The position numbers were made by a program, and so were the translations under genes. The notes under the pieces are model-generated. The model ran no database searches, was not told the origin of the DNA, and was given only the letters and a program-made list of their open reading frames with translations. Below are positions 51,655 through 61,167 of a stretch of 64,000 bases of DNA, in pieces. Position 1 is the first letter of the stretch. Each line of letters opens with the position of its first letter. The stretch comes from Hahella ganghwensis DSM 17046 (GTDB lineage Bacteria > Pseudomonadota > Gammaproteobacteria > Pseudomonadales > Oleiphilaceae), in the NCBI RefSeq assembly GCF_000376785.1, contig NZ_AQXX01000138.1:1-64000 (forward strand), in the 5' to 3' direction.

Positions 51655-52494
51655 TCAACCCGTCAACTGACCGGTTTGGTAGTCATACATGGCTTGTTTG
51701 AGCTCATCAGTCGTATTCATCACGAATGGACCATAATGGGCCACAGACTCTCTCACGGGTAGACCGCTTAACACCAATGCGCCAAGTCCCTGGTCGCCGG
51801 CTTTCAAGTGCAGTTTTGCACCAGACTCAAAAATTCCGAGCTGCTGGCGTTGCAGGCTGACCGTAGTCTCCAGTCTCCCCTCGTAGACAAACACAGCGAC
51901 CTGGTGTGTTTCTGGTGTATCCAGAATAATGTCTGCCCTTGCCTCCAGCTCGACATCCAGCAAGCTGGCTTCCTGGGACAATGCCGTCAATGTTGCAGTC
52001 AATAAGTGATCATTGATCTGCCACTTGCCAGCGATAGCCCTGATACGGCCGTTTGTCAGTTCCAGTTCCGGAATCGATTCCGGTTGTGCGTCCGACCATT
52101 CAGCAGGCTTCATTTTATTTTTGGCGGCCAGATTGATCCAGATCTGAAACCCATGCATGCTCTGGGCTTCCGGCAATGGGGTTTCCGAGTGAATAATACC
52201 GCGTCCTGCGGACATCCATTGGGCGCCTCCGGTGCGGATTGAGCCTACGTGTCCCAGGTGATCCCGGTGTTCAAATCCGCCCTGCTTCATATAGGTCAGT
52301 GTCTCGATTCCACGGTGAGGGTGATCCGGGAAACCGGCAACAAAATCACCACGATCTGCCGACCTTATCTCATCGAGCATCAGAAAAGGCTCAAAATCAG
52401 GTGCCGAAAAACCGGCAATTCTGGAAATTTTGACACCTGCACCGTCACTGGTTGGCGTGGCATTAATGACTCGTTGGAGTTGACGTTGGGTCAT
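51655..52494 (-). CDS. Pirin-family protein
   Basis: A bicupin of 279 residues with the pirin signature FPDHPHRGIETLTYMKQGGFEHRDHLGHVG. The metal-binding His residues and Glu are in the HPHRGIE stretch and in GIIHSETPLPE. Bacterial pirins include quercetin dioxygenase-like and regulatory proteins; the activity here is not known. A LysR regulator gene diverges from it 103 bp away and is its likely controller. Confidence 0.93.
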   Translation of the reverse strand: MTQRQLQRVINATPTSDGAGVKISRIAGFSAPDFEPFLMLDEIRSADRGDFVAGFPDHPHRGIETLTYMKQGGFEHRDHLGHVGSIRTGGAQWMSAGRGIIHSETPLPEAQSMHGFQIWINLAAKNKMKPAEWSDAQPESIPELELTNGRIRAIAGKWQINDHLLTATLTALSQEASLLDVELEARADIILDTPETHQVAVFVYEGRLETTVSLQRQQLGIFESGAKLHLKAGDQGLGALVLSGLPVRESVAHYGPFVMNTTDELKQAMYDYQTGQLTG

Positions 52495-52597
52495 TTTGAA
52501 CCTCCTCGTTTTAGCGTGACTGTTTATTCGAATATAGCGCTACAAAATCGAAAAAAAATCTCATAGTATTACTATATCCTTTCGAAGTGATCGAACA

Positions 52598-53512
52598 ATG
52601 TTGAAATCTACGCTGGAGCAATGGCGTATGCTCCACGCCGTTATCAATCATGGAGGCTTCGCCCAGGCAGCAGAAGCCGTGCATAAAAGCCAGTCCACTG
52701 TTCATCACGCGGTGCATAAGCTGGAATCAATGCTGGGGGTCAGAATACTTGAGGTTCAGGGCCGTAAAGCGGTGCTGACGGAAGCGGGAGAGCTATTGCT
52801 TCGCCGCTCTGAGAGTCTGATTCGCCAGGCGTTGCAACTGGAGCAAGTCGCAGAAGGGCTGGCCAGAGGCGTTGAGGCTCAGATTCAAATTGCGGTGGAT
52901 ATTATCTTCCCGCAGGAATCGTTATATCAGGCCCTGGCCGATTTTTCAGATTGCTTTCCCAACACCCGGGTGGAACTGATCGAAACGGTGCTATCAGGTG
53001 CTGAGGATCTGTTGAAGCAGGGAATCTGTGATCTGGTCGTCACCCCCTTTGTCCCTCAGGGATTTATCGGTAATCTGCTGATGGATATTCCCTTTGTTCC
53101 CGTTGCCTGTCCTGGACATGCTTTGCATAAAGTTGATCGGCCTTTGACCAAGCAGGATCTGGCCGAACATCGTCAAATCGTCATGCGCGATTCCGGCAGT
53201 GCAGGCCGCAGCTCCGGGTGGCTGGGGGCTGAGCAGCGCTGGACGGTCACCCATGCCAGCACCTCGGTGGATATGGTGCGCAAAGGGCTCGGCTTCGCTT
53301 GGCTGCCGCTAACCTGGATCGGTCCTCTGTTGGAATCTGGCCAGCTCAAGGAACTGACATTACAGGAAGGCGGTGGCCGTGAAGGTTCACTTTACCTGGC
53401 ATATGGCGATATCGATCAGCAGGGGCCTGCCGGACGATACCTGGGGCAGCGGTTGCTTGAACTGAGCCGAAGTCAGGCTGGAAAATACTGGTTTTTACCG
53501 GAAAACTCATAA
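52598..53512 (+). CDS. LysR-family transcriptional regulator
   Basis: The 304-residue regulator begins with the LysR helix-turn-helix (LEQWRMLHAVINHGGFAQAAEAVHKSQSTVHHAVHKLESMLGVRILEVQGRKAVLTEAGELLLRR). A periplasmic-binding-like effector domain follows (QIQIAVDIIFPQESLYQALADFSDCFPNTRVELIETVLSG...). It is transcribed away from the pirin gene, the classic layout for control of a divergent target. The ligand is unknown. Confidence 0.93.
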   Translation: MLKSTLEQWRMLHAVINHGGFAQAAEAVHKSQSTVHHAVHKLESMLGVRILEVQGRKAVLTEAGELLLRRSESLIRQALQLEQVAEGLARGVEAQIQIAVDIIFPQESLYQALADFSDCFPNTRVELIETVLSGAEDLLKQGICDLVVTPFVPQGFIGNLLMDIPFVPVACPGHALHKVDRPLTKQDLAEHRQIVMRDSGSAGRSSGWLGAEQRWTVTHASTSVDMVRKGLGFAWLPLTWIGPLLESGQLKELTLQEGGGREGSLYLAYGDIDQQGPAGRYLGQRLLELSRSQAGKYWFLPENS

Positions 53513-53612
53513 TGCGGATGCTTCCGGGTTTATGTCAGTATGTCCCGGAACTTGGTTTTGTTAACGGTCTCAATCACAACTTTTGCGGATTGAGTTATCA
53601 ATAGGAACTTAT

Positions 53613-55073
53613 ATGTCGATTGCCGAACTTGCACCCAAAGAGGTTTGGGAAAACTTTCAGTTGTTGTGTGACACGCCTCGCCCTTCCAATGAGGAGGCTG
53701 AGTTAAAACGCAAAATCCGTGAGAAACTAGCCCCTTGTCCCGTCAGTATTGAGGAGGATGAAGTGGGTAACCTGATTCTTCGGAAAGCCGCCACTGCAGG
53801 ACATGAAAATGCGCCCGGAATTATTCTGCAGAGTCATCTTGATATGGTGGCACAGCAGAATGAGGGTACAGGACATGATTTTTTGACGGATCCTATTAAG
53901 GCGTATATCGACGGCGAGTGGGTAACGGCTTCAGGAACCACTCTTGGTGCAGATAACGGCATTGGTGTCGCAGCGATTCTGGCAGTGATGTGTAGTGACA
54001 ATATCGTACACGGCCCTTTGGAAGCGGTCCTGACGATTAACGAAGAAGCCGGAATGACCGGCGCCAAAGGTCTTCAGCCTGGCGTTATCGAAGGTAAGCT
54101 GCTTTTGAACCTGGATACCGAGGAGGAAGGTGAACTCTATATAGGCTGTGCCGGTGGCGTTGATGTGACAGGGGTATTGTCCTATGAACCTGAAGTGCCA
54201 AATTCAGATTTGGCCTATCTTCACCTGTCGGTTAAGGGACTGCGGGGTGGGCATTCCGGGATCGATATCCACAGGGGTAGAGGCAACGCGGTTAAACTCA
54301 TGGCCAGAATAGTTTCCCGTTTGCAGGAAGAATTGAGCGTTCTGCGCTTGGCTGCGCTGACGGGAGGTTCTCTGAGTAATGCAATCCCCCGGGAAGCTTT
54401 TGCCAATATTGCTGTCCTGCCTGCAGATGTGGAGCAGGTGAAGGCTGTGATAAGCGAACTTCAGGAAACTTTTACAGAGGAACTTGGATCGGTTGAGCCT
54501 CATATTCATCTGGCCATGGAGTCATGTGATTCTGCTGCTTTGCTACCAGATCCTTTGACCTTGCGCTTACTCCAGACTATCGCGGCCTGTCCCCATGGTG
54601 TCTTCCGGATGAGTTCGGATTTTGAGGGAGTTACGGAGACATCCAATAATCTGGCATCGATCTCAATGGATGATCACCATATTAGGATTGAATGTCTGAC
54701 CCGTAGTCTGAAAAATTCCAGTCGGGACGAGGCGGCAGAGAGTGTGGCAGCGGTCTTCGGGCTGGCAGGTGCTGAAGTCAGTATTGAAGACCCTTATCCA
54801 GGATGGGCGCCGAATAAAGACTCTCACTTGCTTGCAACCTTGTTGAAGCTCCATGAGGAAGTGGTTGGGTATCAACCCAAAATTCAGGTCATTCATGCGG
54901 GGCTGGAATGTGGAATACTCGGAGCCAATTACCCGGCATGGGATATGATTTCCTTCGGACCCACAATTCGCGGTGCACATTCACCAGATGAAGCGGTGCA
55001 TATCAAGAGCGTGGAAGGATTCTGGAATTTCTTGCTGGCGGCTCTTGGGCACCTGGCGAAGGCAAGCCGGTAA
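53613..55073 (+). CDS. pepD: Aminoacyl-histidine dipeptidase (PepD, carnosinase type)
   Basis: PepD is a cytoplasmic M20C zinc peptidase that cleaves Xaa-His and related dipeptides. The 486-residue protein has LQSHLDMVAQQNEGTGHDF (metal His/Asp), LGADNGIGVAAILAV (bridging Asp), LTINEEAGMTGAKGL (catalytic Glu pair), a lid domain and HAGLECGILGANYPAWDMISFGPTIRGAHSPDE near the end. ATG 53613 with AGGAAC upstream is chosen over an in-frame upstream start. It has no partner genes. Confidence 0.93.
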   Translation: MSIAELAPKEVWENFQLLCDTPRPSNEEAELKRKIREKLAPCPVSIEEDEVGNLILRKAATAGHENAPGIILQSHLDMVAQQNEGTGHDFLTDPIKAYIDGEWVTASGTTLGADNGIGVAAILAVMCSDNIVHGPLEAVLTINEEAGMTGAKGLQPGVIEGKLLLNLDTEEEGELYIGCAGGVDVTGVLSYEPEVPNSDLAYLHLSVKGLRGGHSGIDIHRGRGNAVKLMARIVSRLQEELSVLRLAALTGGSLSNAIPREAFANIAVLPADVEQVKAVISELQETFTEELGSVEPHIHLAMESCDSAALLPDPLTLRLLQTIAACPHGVFRMSSDFEGVTETSNNLASISMDDHHIRIECLTRSLKNSSRDEAAESVAAVFGLAGAEVSIEDPYPGWAPNKDSHLLATLLKLHEEVVGYQPKIQVIHAGLECGILGANYPAWDMISFGPTIRGAHSPDEAVHIKSVEGFWNFLLAALGHLAKASR

Positions 55074-55162
55074 GATATATCGATATGCCCCGGAACCTTT
55101 CGGACCGGGGCATGTGTATCAGAAAAGCGCTAAGTGACTTTTCGACCGATGGTTGTTGGTCT

Positions 55163-55786
55163 TCAGCTTTTGTCTGAATTTCCAATCTTTCTCATCGCTG
55201 GAACGAAAAGCAGCAGCAAAATCAGGATTTTGAATAATCCTCCGGTGGCTGCTGGAGGGGCTTGCAATGTTTTGATTTCATGGAAACTGTTGCCCACTGC
55301 CTGGTAAAGGACATGGTCGTGCTGCTTTAGGGTAGATTCGATTTTGTGCAACTGGCTATGGAAACCCTCTGCATTATCAATCAACTTTTTCAACCCTTCT
55401 ATCCACTCTCTGTCGGTTGTACCGCGCAGTGCGGCGATCAGATCCAGGACGGCATCCATTGCTCTTTTAGCATTACTCTGGACTGCATTGATGGCTTTTA
55501 CGGAATCGTTGGAGGACTGCCGCATTCTGTGGGCATGAAATCCATGCTTTCCTTTTGCCTGGTTGAATCCCAGTCTTGCACCGTGCTCCAGAGAGTTCAG
55601 CTCCCGGTTGATTCTGACCAATTGTGATTCCCAGCGCTCTGTAACGGGGGTAAGGTCTTTATAGCCCATGTCGGTAATAAAGCCTTTACTGCCCTTTGCC
55701 CTGTACTTGAGAGATTCCTCAATGATTTCAGAGAAAAGTCGATTGATGTGGACGTTGAGCATATTCGCTCGAGAGACTAATGACAT
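55163..55786 (-). CDS. Unknown helical protein with C-terminal membrane anchor
   Basis: A 207-residue protein of mostly helices: ANMLNVHINRLFSEIIEESLKYRAKG, a basic centre (GARLGFNQAKGKHGFHAHRMRQSSNDSVKAINAVQ), a coiled-coil-like stretch (LKKLIDNAEGFHSQLHKIESTLKQHDHVLYQAVGNSFHEIKTLQ) and one hydrophobic tail segment (GGLFKILILLLLFVPAM). It looks like a tail-anchored cytoplasmic protein. No family is recognised. It has no obvious operon partner and converges with pepD. Confidence 0.6.
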   Translation of the reverse strand: MSLVSRANMLNVHINRLFSEIIEESLKYRAKGSKGFITDMGYKDLTPVTERWESQLVRINRELNSLEHGARLGFNQAKGKHGFHAHRMRQSSNDSVKAINAVQSNAKRAMDAVLDLIAALRGTTDREWIEGLKKLIDNAEGFHSQLHKIESTLKQHDHVLYQAVGNSFHEIKTLQAPPAATGGLFKILILLLLFVPAMRKIGNSDKS

Positions 55787-56004
55787 CTTTGCTTCCTGCT
55801 ACTTGAAGTGCATTTCTTGATTATATGAATATGGGAGATCTGCTGACCTTTATGGGAGAAGCGCAGAACGAGTACATGGTCTAACGCGTTTTCTGACACC
55901 CAATCATGTCATTGAAAATTTTGATTAACTATCACATATCGATAGTCTTAGTTGTAGGTGAATTTAAATGGAAAGCGACCTCTTTGCCGCTCAGAGGTAC
56001 GGCT

Positions 56005-57915
56005 TCACTGCTTGACTAGTGAAAACTCTGTAAAGAAGCAGGTTTCGACGCCTGGAACCGATTCAAAACCGATAGATCCCCTCATTTTTTCGACCAGCTC
56101 TTTAGAAATCGCAAGACCAAGCCCTGTGCCCCCTTTGGCTCGGCTGTCAGAACTGTCGGCTTGAGAAAATCGGTTGAAAATTCGATCCCGGAAAGATTCC
56201 GATATACCCGGACCATGGTCGATCACAGAGAGTCTTGCCTTTTGATCGATTTCTTCCAATGCTACGGTCACCGTCCCTTTGGGTTCAGAGAATTTGATTG
56301 CGTTTGATAATAAGTTGGTGAGGACCTGAAGCAGTCGGGAATCATCCGCTTCGATTCTCAGAGATTTTTCGGGCAGGATTGATTTGAGAGTAACTTGATA
56401 CTGGTCCGCAAAGGGGCCCAGAGTCTCCACCGCCTGCGATAAGATTTCAGCGGGATCCTGAACGGCCATTTTCATATTCAGCATTCCGGCAGTGATTTTC
56501 TCCATATCCAAGAGATCATTTATCAGCAATTGAAGCCTTCGGCTGTTGCGAATCGCGATCGTAATCAGACTTTTCGCCCGTTCCGGATCTGTATCAAGAA
56601 TATCTGTCTTTTCCAAAAGTGATAGAGAACCACTGACGGATGTTATCGGTGTTCTTAACTCGTGGCTGACGGTTGAGACAAACTGGTTTTTCATTCTGTC
56701 GAGCCGCTTGCGCTCCCGAATATCATGAAACTGCAGTATGAGTTTGCGTTCTTTCCGTGTTTTGCCGGGTAGCCCCACCATATGGAAGATCGTATCCACC
56801 TGATCTCCATCAATGTTGGATAGCGGCATTTCCCAGGACTGTGGGCCTCGTTCACTATCCAGGGATTGATTTATTTCTGCCAGTGTTTTGCTGAGAAAGG
56901 AGGGTGTGAAAAGTTTCATTATCGGTTTGCCAGTAAGACTTGCCGGATCGCATTTGATCATATGACAGAAAGCGGCATTGGCGGATTCAATTTTCAGATC
57001 GTGATCAATAATCACCATACCAATGGGAGCCATTTCAAAAGCAGTGGTAAAACGTGTTTCCACATGCTGTTTGTCTTTCATCGCCAGCATATGCTTTTCT
57101 CTGGTATGGAGAACCGAATAAATCAGTACGGCGATCAAGAACGATCCTAACAAGCCCCATACCCGAAACGTCTGGTAATATTGCTCGGCTGATACGATAT
57201 CCAGAGGATAGGCTTCCAGGCTCCAGGTAGCGCCTGGCAGTTGAATGGTCAGCGAGGCAGACCCGTTTTCAGTTTGCTCGCCGGTTTCGTAAAAGGTTAC
57301 TGTGCCGGCATCCGTTTCACGCTTCAGGGAAACGCCTAATTTCAGGCTTTGGGCCATTTCCCAGACAACCTGATAAAGGTGGTCTGCATTGATGACGGTA
57401 CTCACGAGCCCCCAGTATTGACCATCATCAAGATATACGGGGTTACGATAAATAAGTCCGTTTCCACCTTGTACAAGCTCAACGGGACCAGCAAGAATTG
57501 CTTGCTTCTCCCGTATCATTTTCTCCACTTCGGGCCATTGATTGGGCTGATCCGGATAGTAGAGTCCAAGGGCCTTTTCATTACCTTCCCGCGGGTATAT
57601 GTATGTCAGCCTGTTACCGGGAGCCAGACCGATGTTGCGGATATATCTCCCCTGGCGGCTCAGCCCCTCCAGCCAAAGAGATAGTTCCTTGTGTTTGATG
57701 GCGCCATCATTTGCCTGAATATAAGATACGAGGCCGGTGGCCAGATGCAGGGTGGCATTGAGTTCAGATTGCAGGATTCCACGTATCTCCCCGGCTTGAC
57801 TCAGTGTGTTGCGATACTGAATCAGTTCCTGTCGACGAGTCTCCTGAAACAAGACAAGTTCTACGAGTCCCGTCACTAGAATGAACACACAACAGGCAGC
57901 TAGAAATTTCCGCAA
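56005..57915 (-). CDS. CHASE-PAS sensor histidine kinase
   Basis: The 636-residue kinase has TM1 (residues 7-23), a periplasmic CHASE domain (about 35-240: LWLEGLSRQGRYIRNIGLAPGNRLTYIYP...), TM2 (253-269), a PAS domain (290-400: APIGMVIIDHDLKIESANAAFCHMI), a HisKA domain with phospho-acceptor His418 (FVSTVSHELRTPITSVSGSL) and a complete HATPase (NLLSNAIKFS, VIDHGPGIS, GGTGLGLAISKELV). It uses a TTG start at 57915 with AAGGAA upstream. No receiver domain or response regulator gene is nearby, so the partner is encoded elsewhere. Confidence 0.9.
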   Translation of the reverse strand: MRKFLAACCVFILVTGLVELVLFQETRRQELIQYRNTLSQAGEIRGILQSELNATLHLATGLVSYIQANDGAIKHKELSLWLEGLSRQGRYIRNIGLAPGNRLTYIYPREGNEKALGLYYPDQPNQWPEVEKMIREKQAILAGPVELVQGGNGLIYRNPVYLDDGQYWGLVSTVINADHLYQVVWEMAQSLKLGVSLKRETDAGTVTFYETGEQTENGSASLTIQLPGATWSLEAYPLDIVSAEQYYQTFRVWGLLGSFLIAVLIYSVLHTREKHMLAMKDKQHVETRFTTAFEMAPIGMVIIDHDLKIESANAAFCHMIKCDPASLTGKPIMKLFTPSFLSKTLAEINQSLDSERGPQSWEMPLSNIDGDQVDTIFHMVGLPGKTRKERKLILQFHDIRERKRLDRMKNQFVSTVSHELRTPITSVSGSLSLLEKTDILDTDPERAKSLITIAIRNSRRLQLLINDLLDMEKITAGMLNMKMAVQDPAEILSQAVETLGPFADQYQVTLKSILPEKSLRIEADDSRLLQVLTNLLSNAIKFSEPKGTVTVALEEIDQKARLSVIDHGPGISESFRDRIFNRFSQADSSDSRAKGGTGLGLAISKELVEKMRGSIGFESVPGVETCFFTEFSLVKQ

Positions 57916-58215
57916 GTCTCGTTCCTTGTCAGCCGTTGGCTCCTATAGCCTGGCCCGGACAATTAGTGAAAATAAAATTCGCGTACAGATAGAATAGACG
58001 ATTTGGGAGCGGATTATATAACGTGACGTCTTATTGAAAGGCTTTTGTGAATACGGCAGGCGGTAAGTGTGCCTCCCACCTGCCGGTATTCTTCAGTAGT
58101 CAGTTTCTGTAAAAGCCCATGTGTCTTCAACCCTGGAACCATTAGGTCGTCAGATACAAGATCGCCGATTATGGCTGCTCCGAAGCATACCTCCGGTAGC
58201 GCTGTAGATTCAGGC
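57916..58215. other. Intergenic region with one hairpin
   Basis: No gene is supported. ATACGGCAGG (58051-58060) pairs with CCTGCCGGTAT (58079-58089) with one bulged G. No clear T run follows on either strand. It may mark the end of the binding-protein transcript; the promoter of the kinase gene is expected here. Confidence 0.4.
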
Positions 58216-58986
58216 CTAGCGATATAGTGACTGGATTCTGTCGACGGTTCCGTCCTGACGCATATCGGCTAATACGGAATTGAGCTGGTTAATATACTGA
58301 TCAGGTGTCTCCGGATTCATGGCCAGAAACAATTTGGTTTCTTTCAGGGTGAATACCGGTTCGATACTGTTGATACCGGCCTGCATAGCGTAATAAAGGC
58401 CTGAAGAAGTACTGGTTATCCACAGATCTATCTGGCCATCTTCCAGTCGTTTTGGATTAAGGCTGTCATCATCCAGTTCAGATGTGTTAAATCCGTTCTG
58501 CTTCAGAAACTGAGCCCGGGAATCATTTTTGTAGCAACCAATAAGGTAAGCATGGGCGTCTTCGATAGTGTTTAACTTGATACCCGAATTCTTTTTGGCG
58601 AACAGTACCCAGTCATTTGTGGAGAGAGGACCGACCCATTTAAAGAGAGGCTTTCTGGCTTCGGTATAGGTGGTTCCAAATACCCCCCGGTAAGCCTTGC
58701 GTTGAGTGAAATTGTAAGCGTAATCCCAGTTTCGAAGTTTTAGCCGATATTCATAACCAGCGCGTTTGAAAAGTTCTTTGACAATGTCGGTGTTGATGCC
58801 GTGTATATTCTCGTCCTTGTGTTCAAACTTGTTGTCCTGGAGGCTCATGTTGAATGGTGGAAAGTTCTCTGTGACCAGATTGAACTTTTCTGTCGCCATG
58901 GCCGGTGCCGTGAAGAAAAGTGCTGTGATCAGTGTCAGCAGCTTCGTCAACCGGTATACCGGCAGACTTTGTTTGACGGGACTCAT
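58216..58986 (-). CDS. Periplasmic solute-binding protein (SBP_bac_3)
   Basis: The 256-residue protein has a signal peptide (KLLTLITALFFTAPAMA) and an SBP_bac_3 domain: KFNLVTENFPPFNMSLQDNKFEHKDENIHGINTDIVKELFKRAGY, then WDYAYNFTQRKAYRGVFGTTYTEARKPLFKWVGPLSTNDWVLFAKK. The layout fits polar amino-acid binding proteins. No transport genes adjoin it; like the gene at 368 it may serve a sensor or an unlinked transporter. Confidence 0.86.
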   Translation of the reverse strand: MSPVKQSLPVYRLTKLLTLITALFFTAPAMATEKFNLVTENFPPFNMSLQDNKFEHKDENIHGINTDIVKELFKRAGYEYRLKLRNWDYAYNFTQRKAYRGVFGTTYTEARKPLFKWVGPLSTNDWVLFAKKNSGIKLNTIEDAHAYLIGCYKNDSRAQFLKQNGFNTSELDDDSLNPKRLEDGQIDLWITSTSSGLYYAMQAGINSIEPVFTLKETKLFLAMNPETPDQYINQLNSVLADMRQDGTVDRIQSLYR

Positions 58987-59142
58987 AGATACCTCGGTTA
59001 CAGCAGGTTCAGTTGAGAAACAGCCATGAAAACATCATGATCTGTCATATTTAGAGTAGTGCCAGTTTAAAAATTGACCCATAGTGATTTTCCACGTCAG
59101 TGAATACACGGATATGGGGATCTGAACCGAGCTGTGTGAGTG

Positions 59143-61167
59143 CTACCAGAGATCCAGCTGTTCTCCAGAGGACGTTGACGAGTCGTTTTGAGACTGAGAA
59201 GGGGTTTCCACTTTGTCTTGCTTAACCCTCCACAGGCGTTCGGCCAAGCCCGACATGCGGTGGGTTTTACGCTGAACGGCGGCCATGAGTGACACTTTAT
59301 TGCCCCAAAGGCTGACCTGTTCTTTTGCCCGGGTAATACCGGTGTAAAGAAGTTCTCTGGTGAGCAATGTTTGTTCCGGGTCTGGCATCACGACCGTACA
59401 GTGATTGAACTCGGACCCCTGGCTTTTATGGATGGTCATGGCGTAGACGGTTTCATGACGTGGTAATCGGTAAAGGGGAATCGATCTCACCTCACCCCGG
59501 TCATCAGTAAACCAGGCTTTCAGACTACCATTTGCTTCAGGCCAGACTAGGCCAATATCACCGTTAAAAAGCTGGGTCCGGTAATCGTTATGGGTAATCA
59601 TGACAGGACGACCTCGATAATGCCCGACCGTCCCTGATCCCCCCCGTGGAATTAGTCCCCGCCGTTGCAGGTGTTGTTCTACGAGTTGGTTCAGCGTTTC
59701 AACGCCGTAATACCCTTCCTTGATAGCGCAGAGGATGCGGTAGTGATCAAAATATACAAGCGCCTGCGTCACCGAATCAGCTTTCAGATATTTCTCATAG
59801 GCCTCTAACGCCGGCTTCAACACGGATGTGGGAATGGGTTCGCCCTGAGGCAACAATTGCCAATGAATATCAGATCGGGTTTGATCCTGTAATATTCCCC
59901 AGGCCTCACTTCCATGGCCTTCATTGACGGATCTGGCCAAGTGCCCGATGCCACTGTCAGCGGTAAACCGGTAACTTTGGGTGAGTCTGATGACTCTATC
60001 GGTTAATTCTGGTGGGGCCGGGTCTGCTGACAAATTCGGTGACAAACCGGTTTGACTGGCCAGGTCATGGAATTTCTTGCTTAGGCCGAACGAATCTCGG
60101 TAACGACACACATCATCCAGGACATTACCAGCCTCTACTGAGGCCAACTGATCACTGTCCCCCAGCAGAATAAGCCGACAATTGGGTGGTAGCGCTTCCA
60201 AAACAGAGCGCATCAGCAGTACATCCACCATAGAGACTTCATCGATCAGTAATACATCCAGTGCCAGAGGGTTTTCGCGATGATGGCGGAAACCTTTGCC
60301 GTCTGGGCGGACCTTTAGAAGACGATGCAGTGTCGAGGCATTGGCAGGAATAAGATTTTTAATCTCCTCACTGGCGGGTATACGACTGCGGGCTTTGGCG
60401 ATAGATTCCATCAGCCTCGCCGCAGCTTTACCGGTAGGGGCTGACAGCGCTATTCGCAGTGGCTTTGAGCCAGAGTTCAGCTCTATCAGCATCGCCAGGA
60501 TTTTGGTAACGGTTGTGGTTTTACCGGTACCCGGTCCCCCGACAATGGTACAGAATCCATGAACGCTGGCGGAAAGGGCTGCCAGTGCCTGACGATTGTC
60601 CCCTTCAAGATTGTTGTCGGTGTCTGCGAAATATCGCTTTAAATAATCGGCCAACTGAGGTGCTGGCAGATCGAAGTAGGAAGCCTGCAGTCGTTGAAAG
60701 TGGTCTGCGAGTGTCAACTCTGCCTCGTAAAAGCGGCTTAGATAAAGCCGGTCAGTCTGGTCAAGACAGAGCAAGCCAGTTGACCAATCTTCACTCTGGG
60801 AACCGAACTTTTCTGCATCAGCCACTTGTCCACATGCCTGCAACGTCTGTTTCCATTCATTGAGTGGTGGATAGCTGGGCCATGGTTTCTGAGTCTCCTG
60901 TAACCATTGCTGCAGGCGTTGATTTCCAGGCCAGACGGGTTTTCCTGCAAGTTCAGAGAGATTCAGACACAAATGTCCCTGCGCCAGAGCTTGTGAGACC
61001 AATGCCGTTGTGAATATCAGCAATCCCGTCTGTTCTGAAGTTGGCGGTGTATGCGTGGCTTTCATCTCGATTTCCGCCACCATTCGCCCCAGAGCTACGT
61101 CTAAGGGCCTGAGCAGTCCGGAGTCGGCGGCAAAATTGACCAGAGATATATGGCTGACGGTACTCAT
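59143..61167 (-). CDS. recD: Exodeoxyribonuclease V subunit alpha RecD
   Basis: RecD is the fast 5'-3' helicase of RecBCD, which processes double-strand breaks and degrades foreign linear DNA. The 674-residue protein has Walker A at residues 210-218 (GGPGTGKTT), the DEVSMVD motif II, LGDSDQLASVEAGNVL and the C-terminal ThrCys motif AMTIHKSQGSEFNHC...LLYTGITRAKEQVSLWG. The start overlaps the stop of recB as ATGA, indicating coupling. Its length is slightly more than E. coli RecD. Confidence 0.96.
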   Translation of the reverse strand: MSTVSHISLVNFAADSGLLRPLDVALGRMVAEIEMKATHTPPTSEQTGLLIFTTALVSQALAQGHLCLNLSELAGKPVWPGNQRLQQWLQETQKPWPSYPPLNEWKQTLQACGQVADAEKFGSQSEDWSTGLLCLDQTDRLYLSRFYEAELTLADHFQRLQASYFDLPAPQLADYLKRYFADTDNNLEGDNRQALAALSASVHGFCTIVGGPGTGKTTTVTKILAMLIELNSGSKPLRIALSAPTGKAAARLMESIAKARSRIPASEEIKNLIPANASTLHRLLKVRPDGKGFRHHRENPLALDVLLIDEVSMVDVLLMRSVLEALPPNCRLILLGDSDQLASVEAGNVLDDVCRYRDSFGLSKKFHDLASQTGLSPNLSADPAPPELTDRVIRLTQSYRFTADSGIGHLARSVNEGHGSEAWGILQDQTRSDIHWQLLPQGEPIPTSVLKPALEAYEKYLKADSVTQALVYFDHYRILCAIKEGYYGVETLNQLVEQHLQRRGLIPRGGSGTVGHYRGRPVMITHNDYRTQLFNGDIGLVWPEANGSLKAWFTDDRGEVRSIPLYRLPRHETVYAMTIHKSQGSEFNHCTVVMPDPEQTLLTRELLYTGITRAKEQVSLWGNKVSLMAAVQRKTHRMSGLAERLWRVKQDKVETPSQSQNDSSTSSGEQLDLW

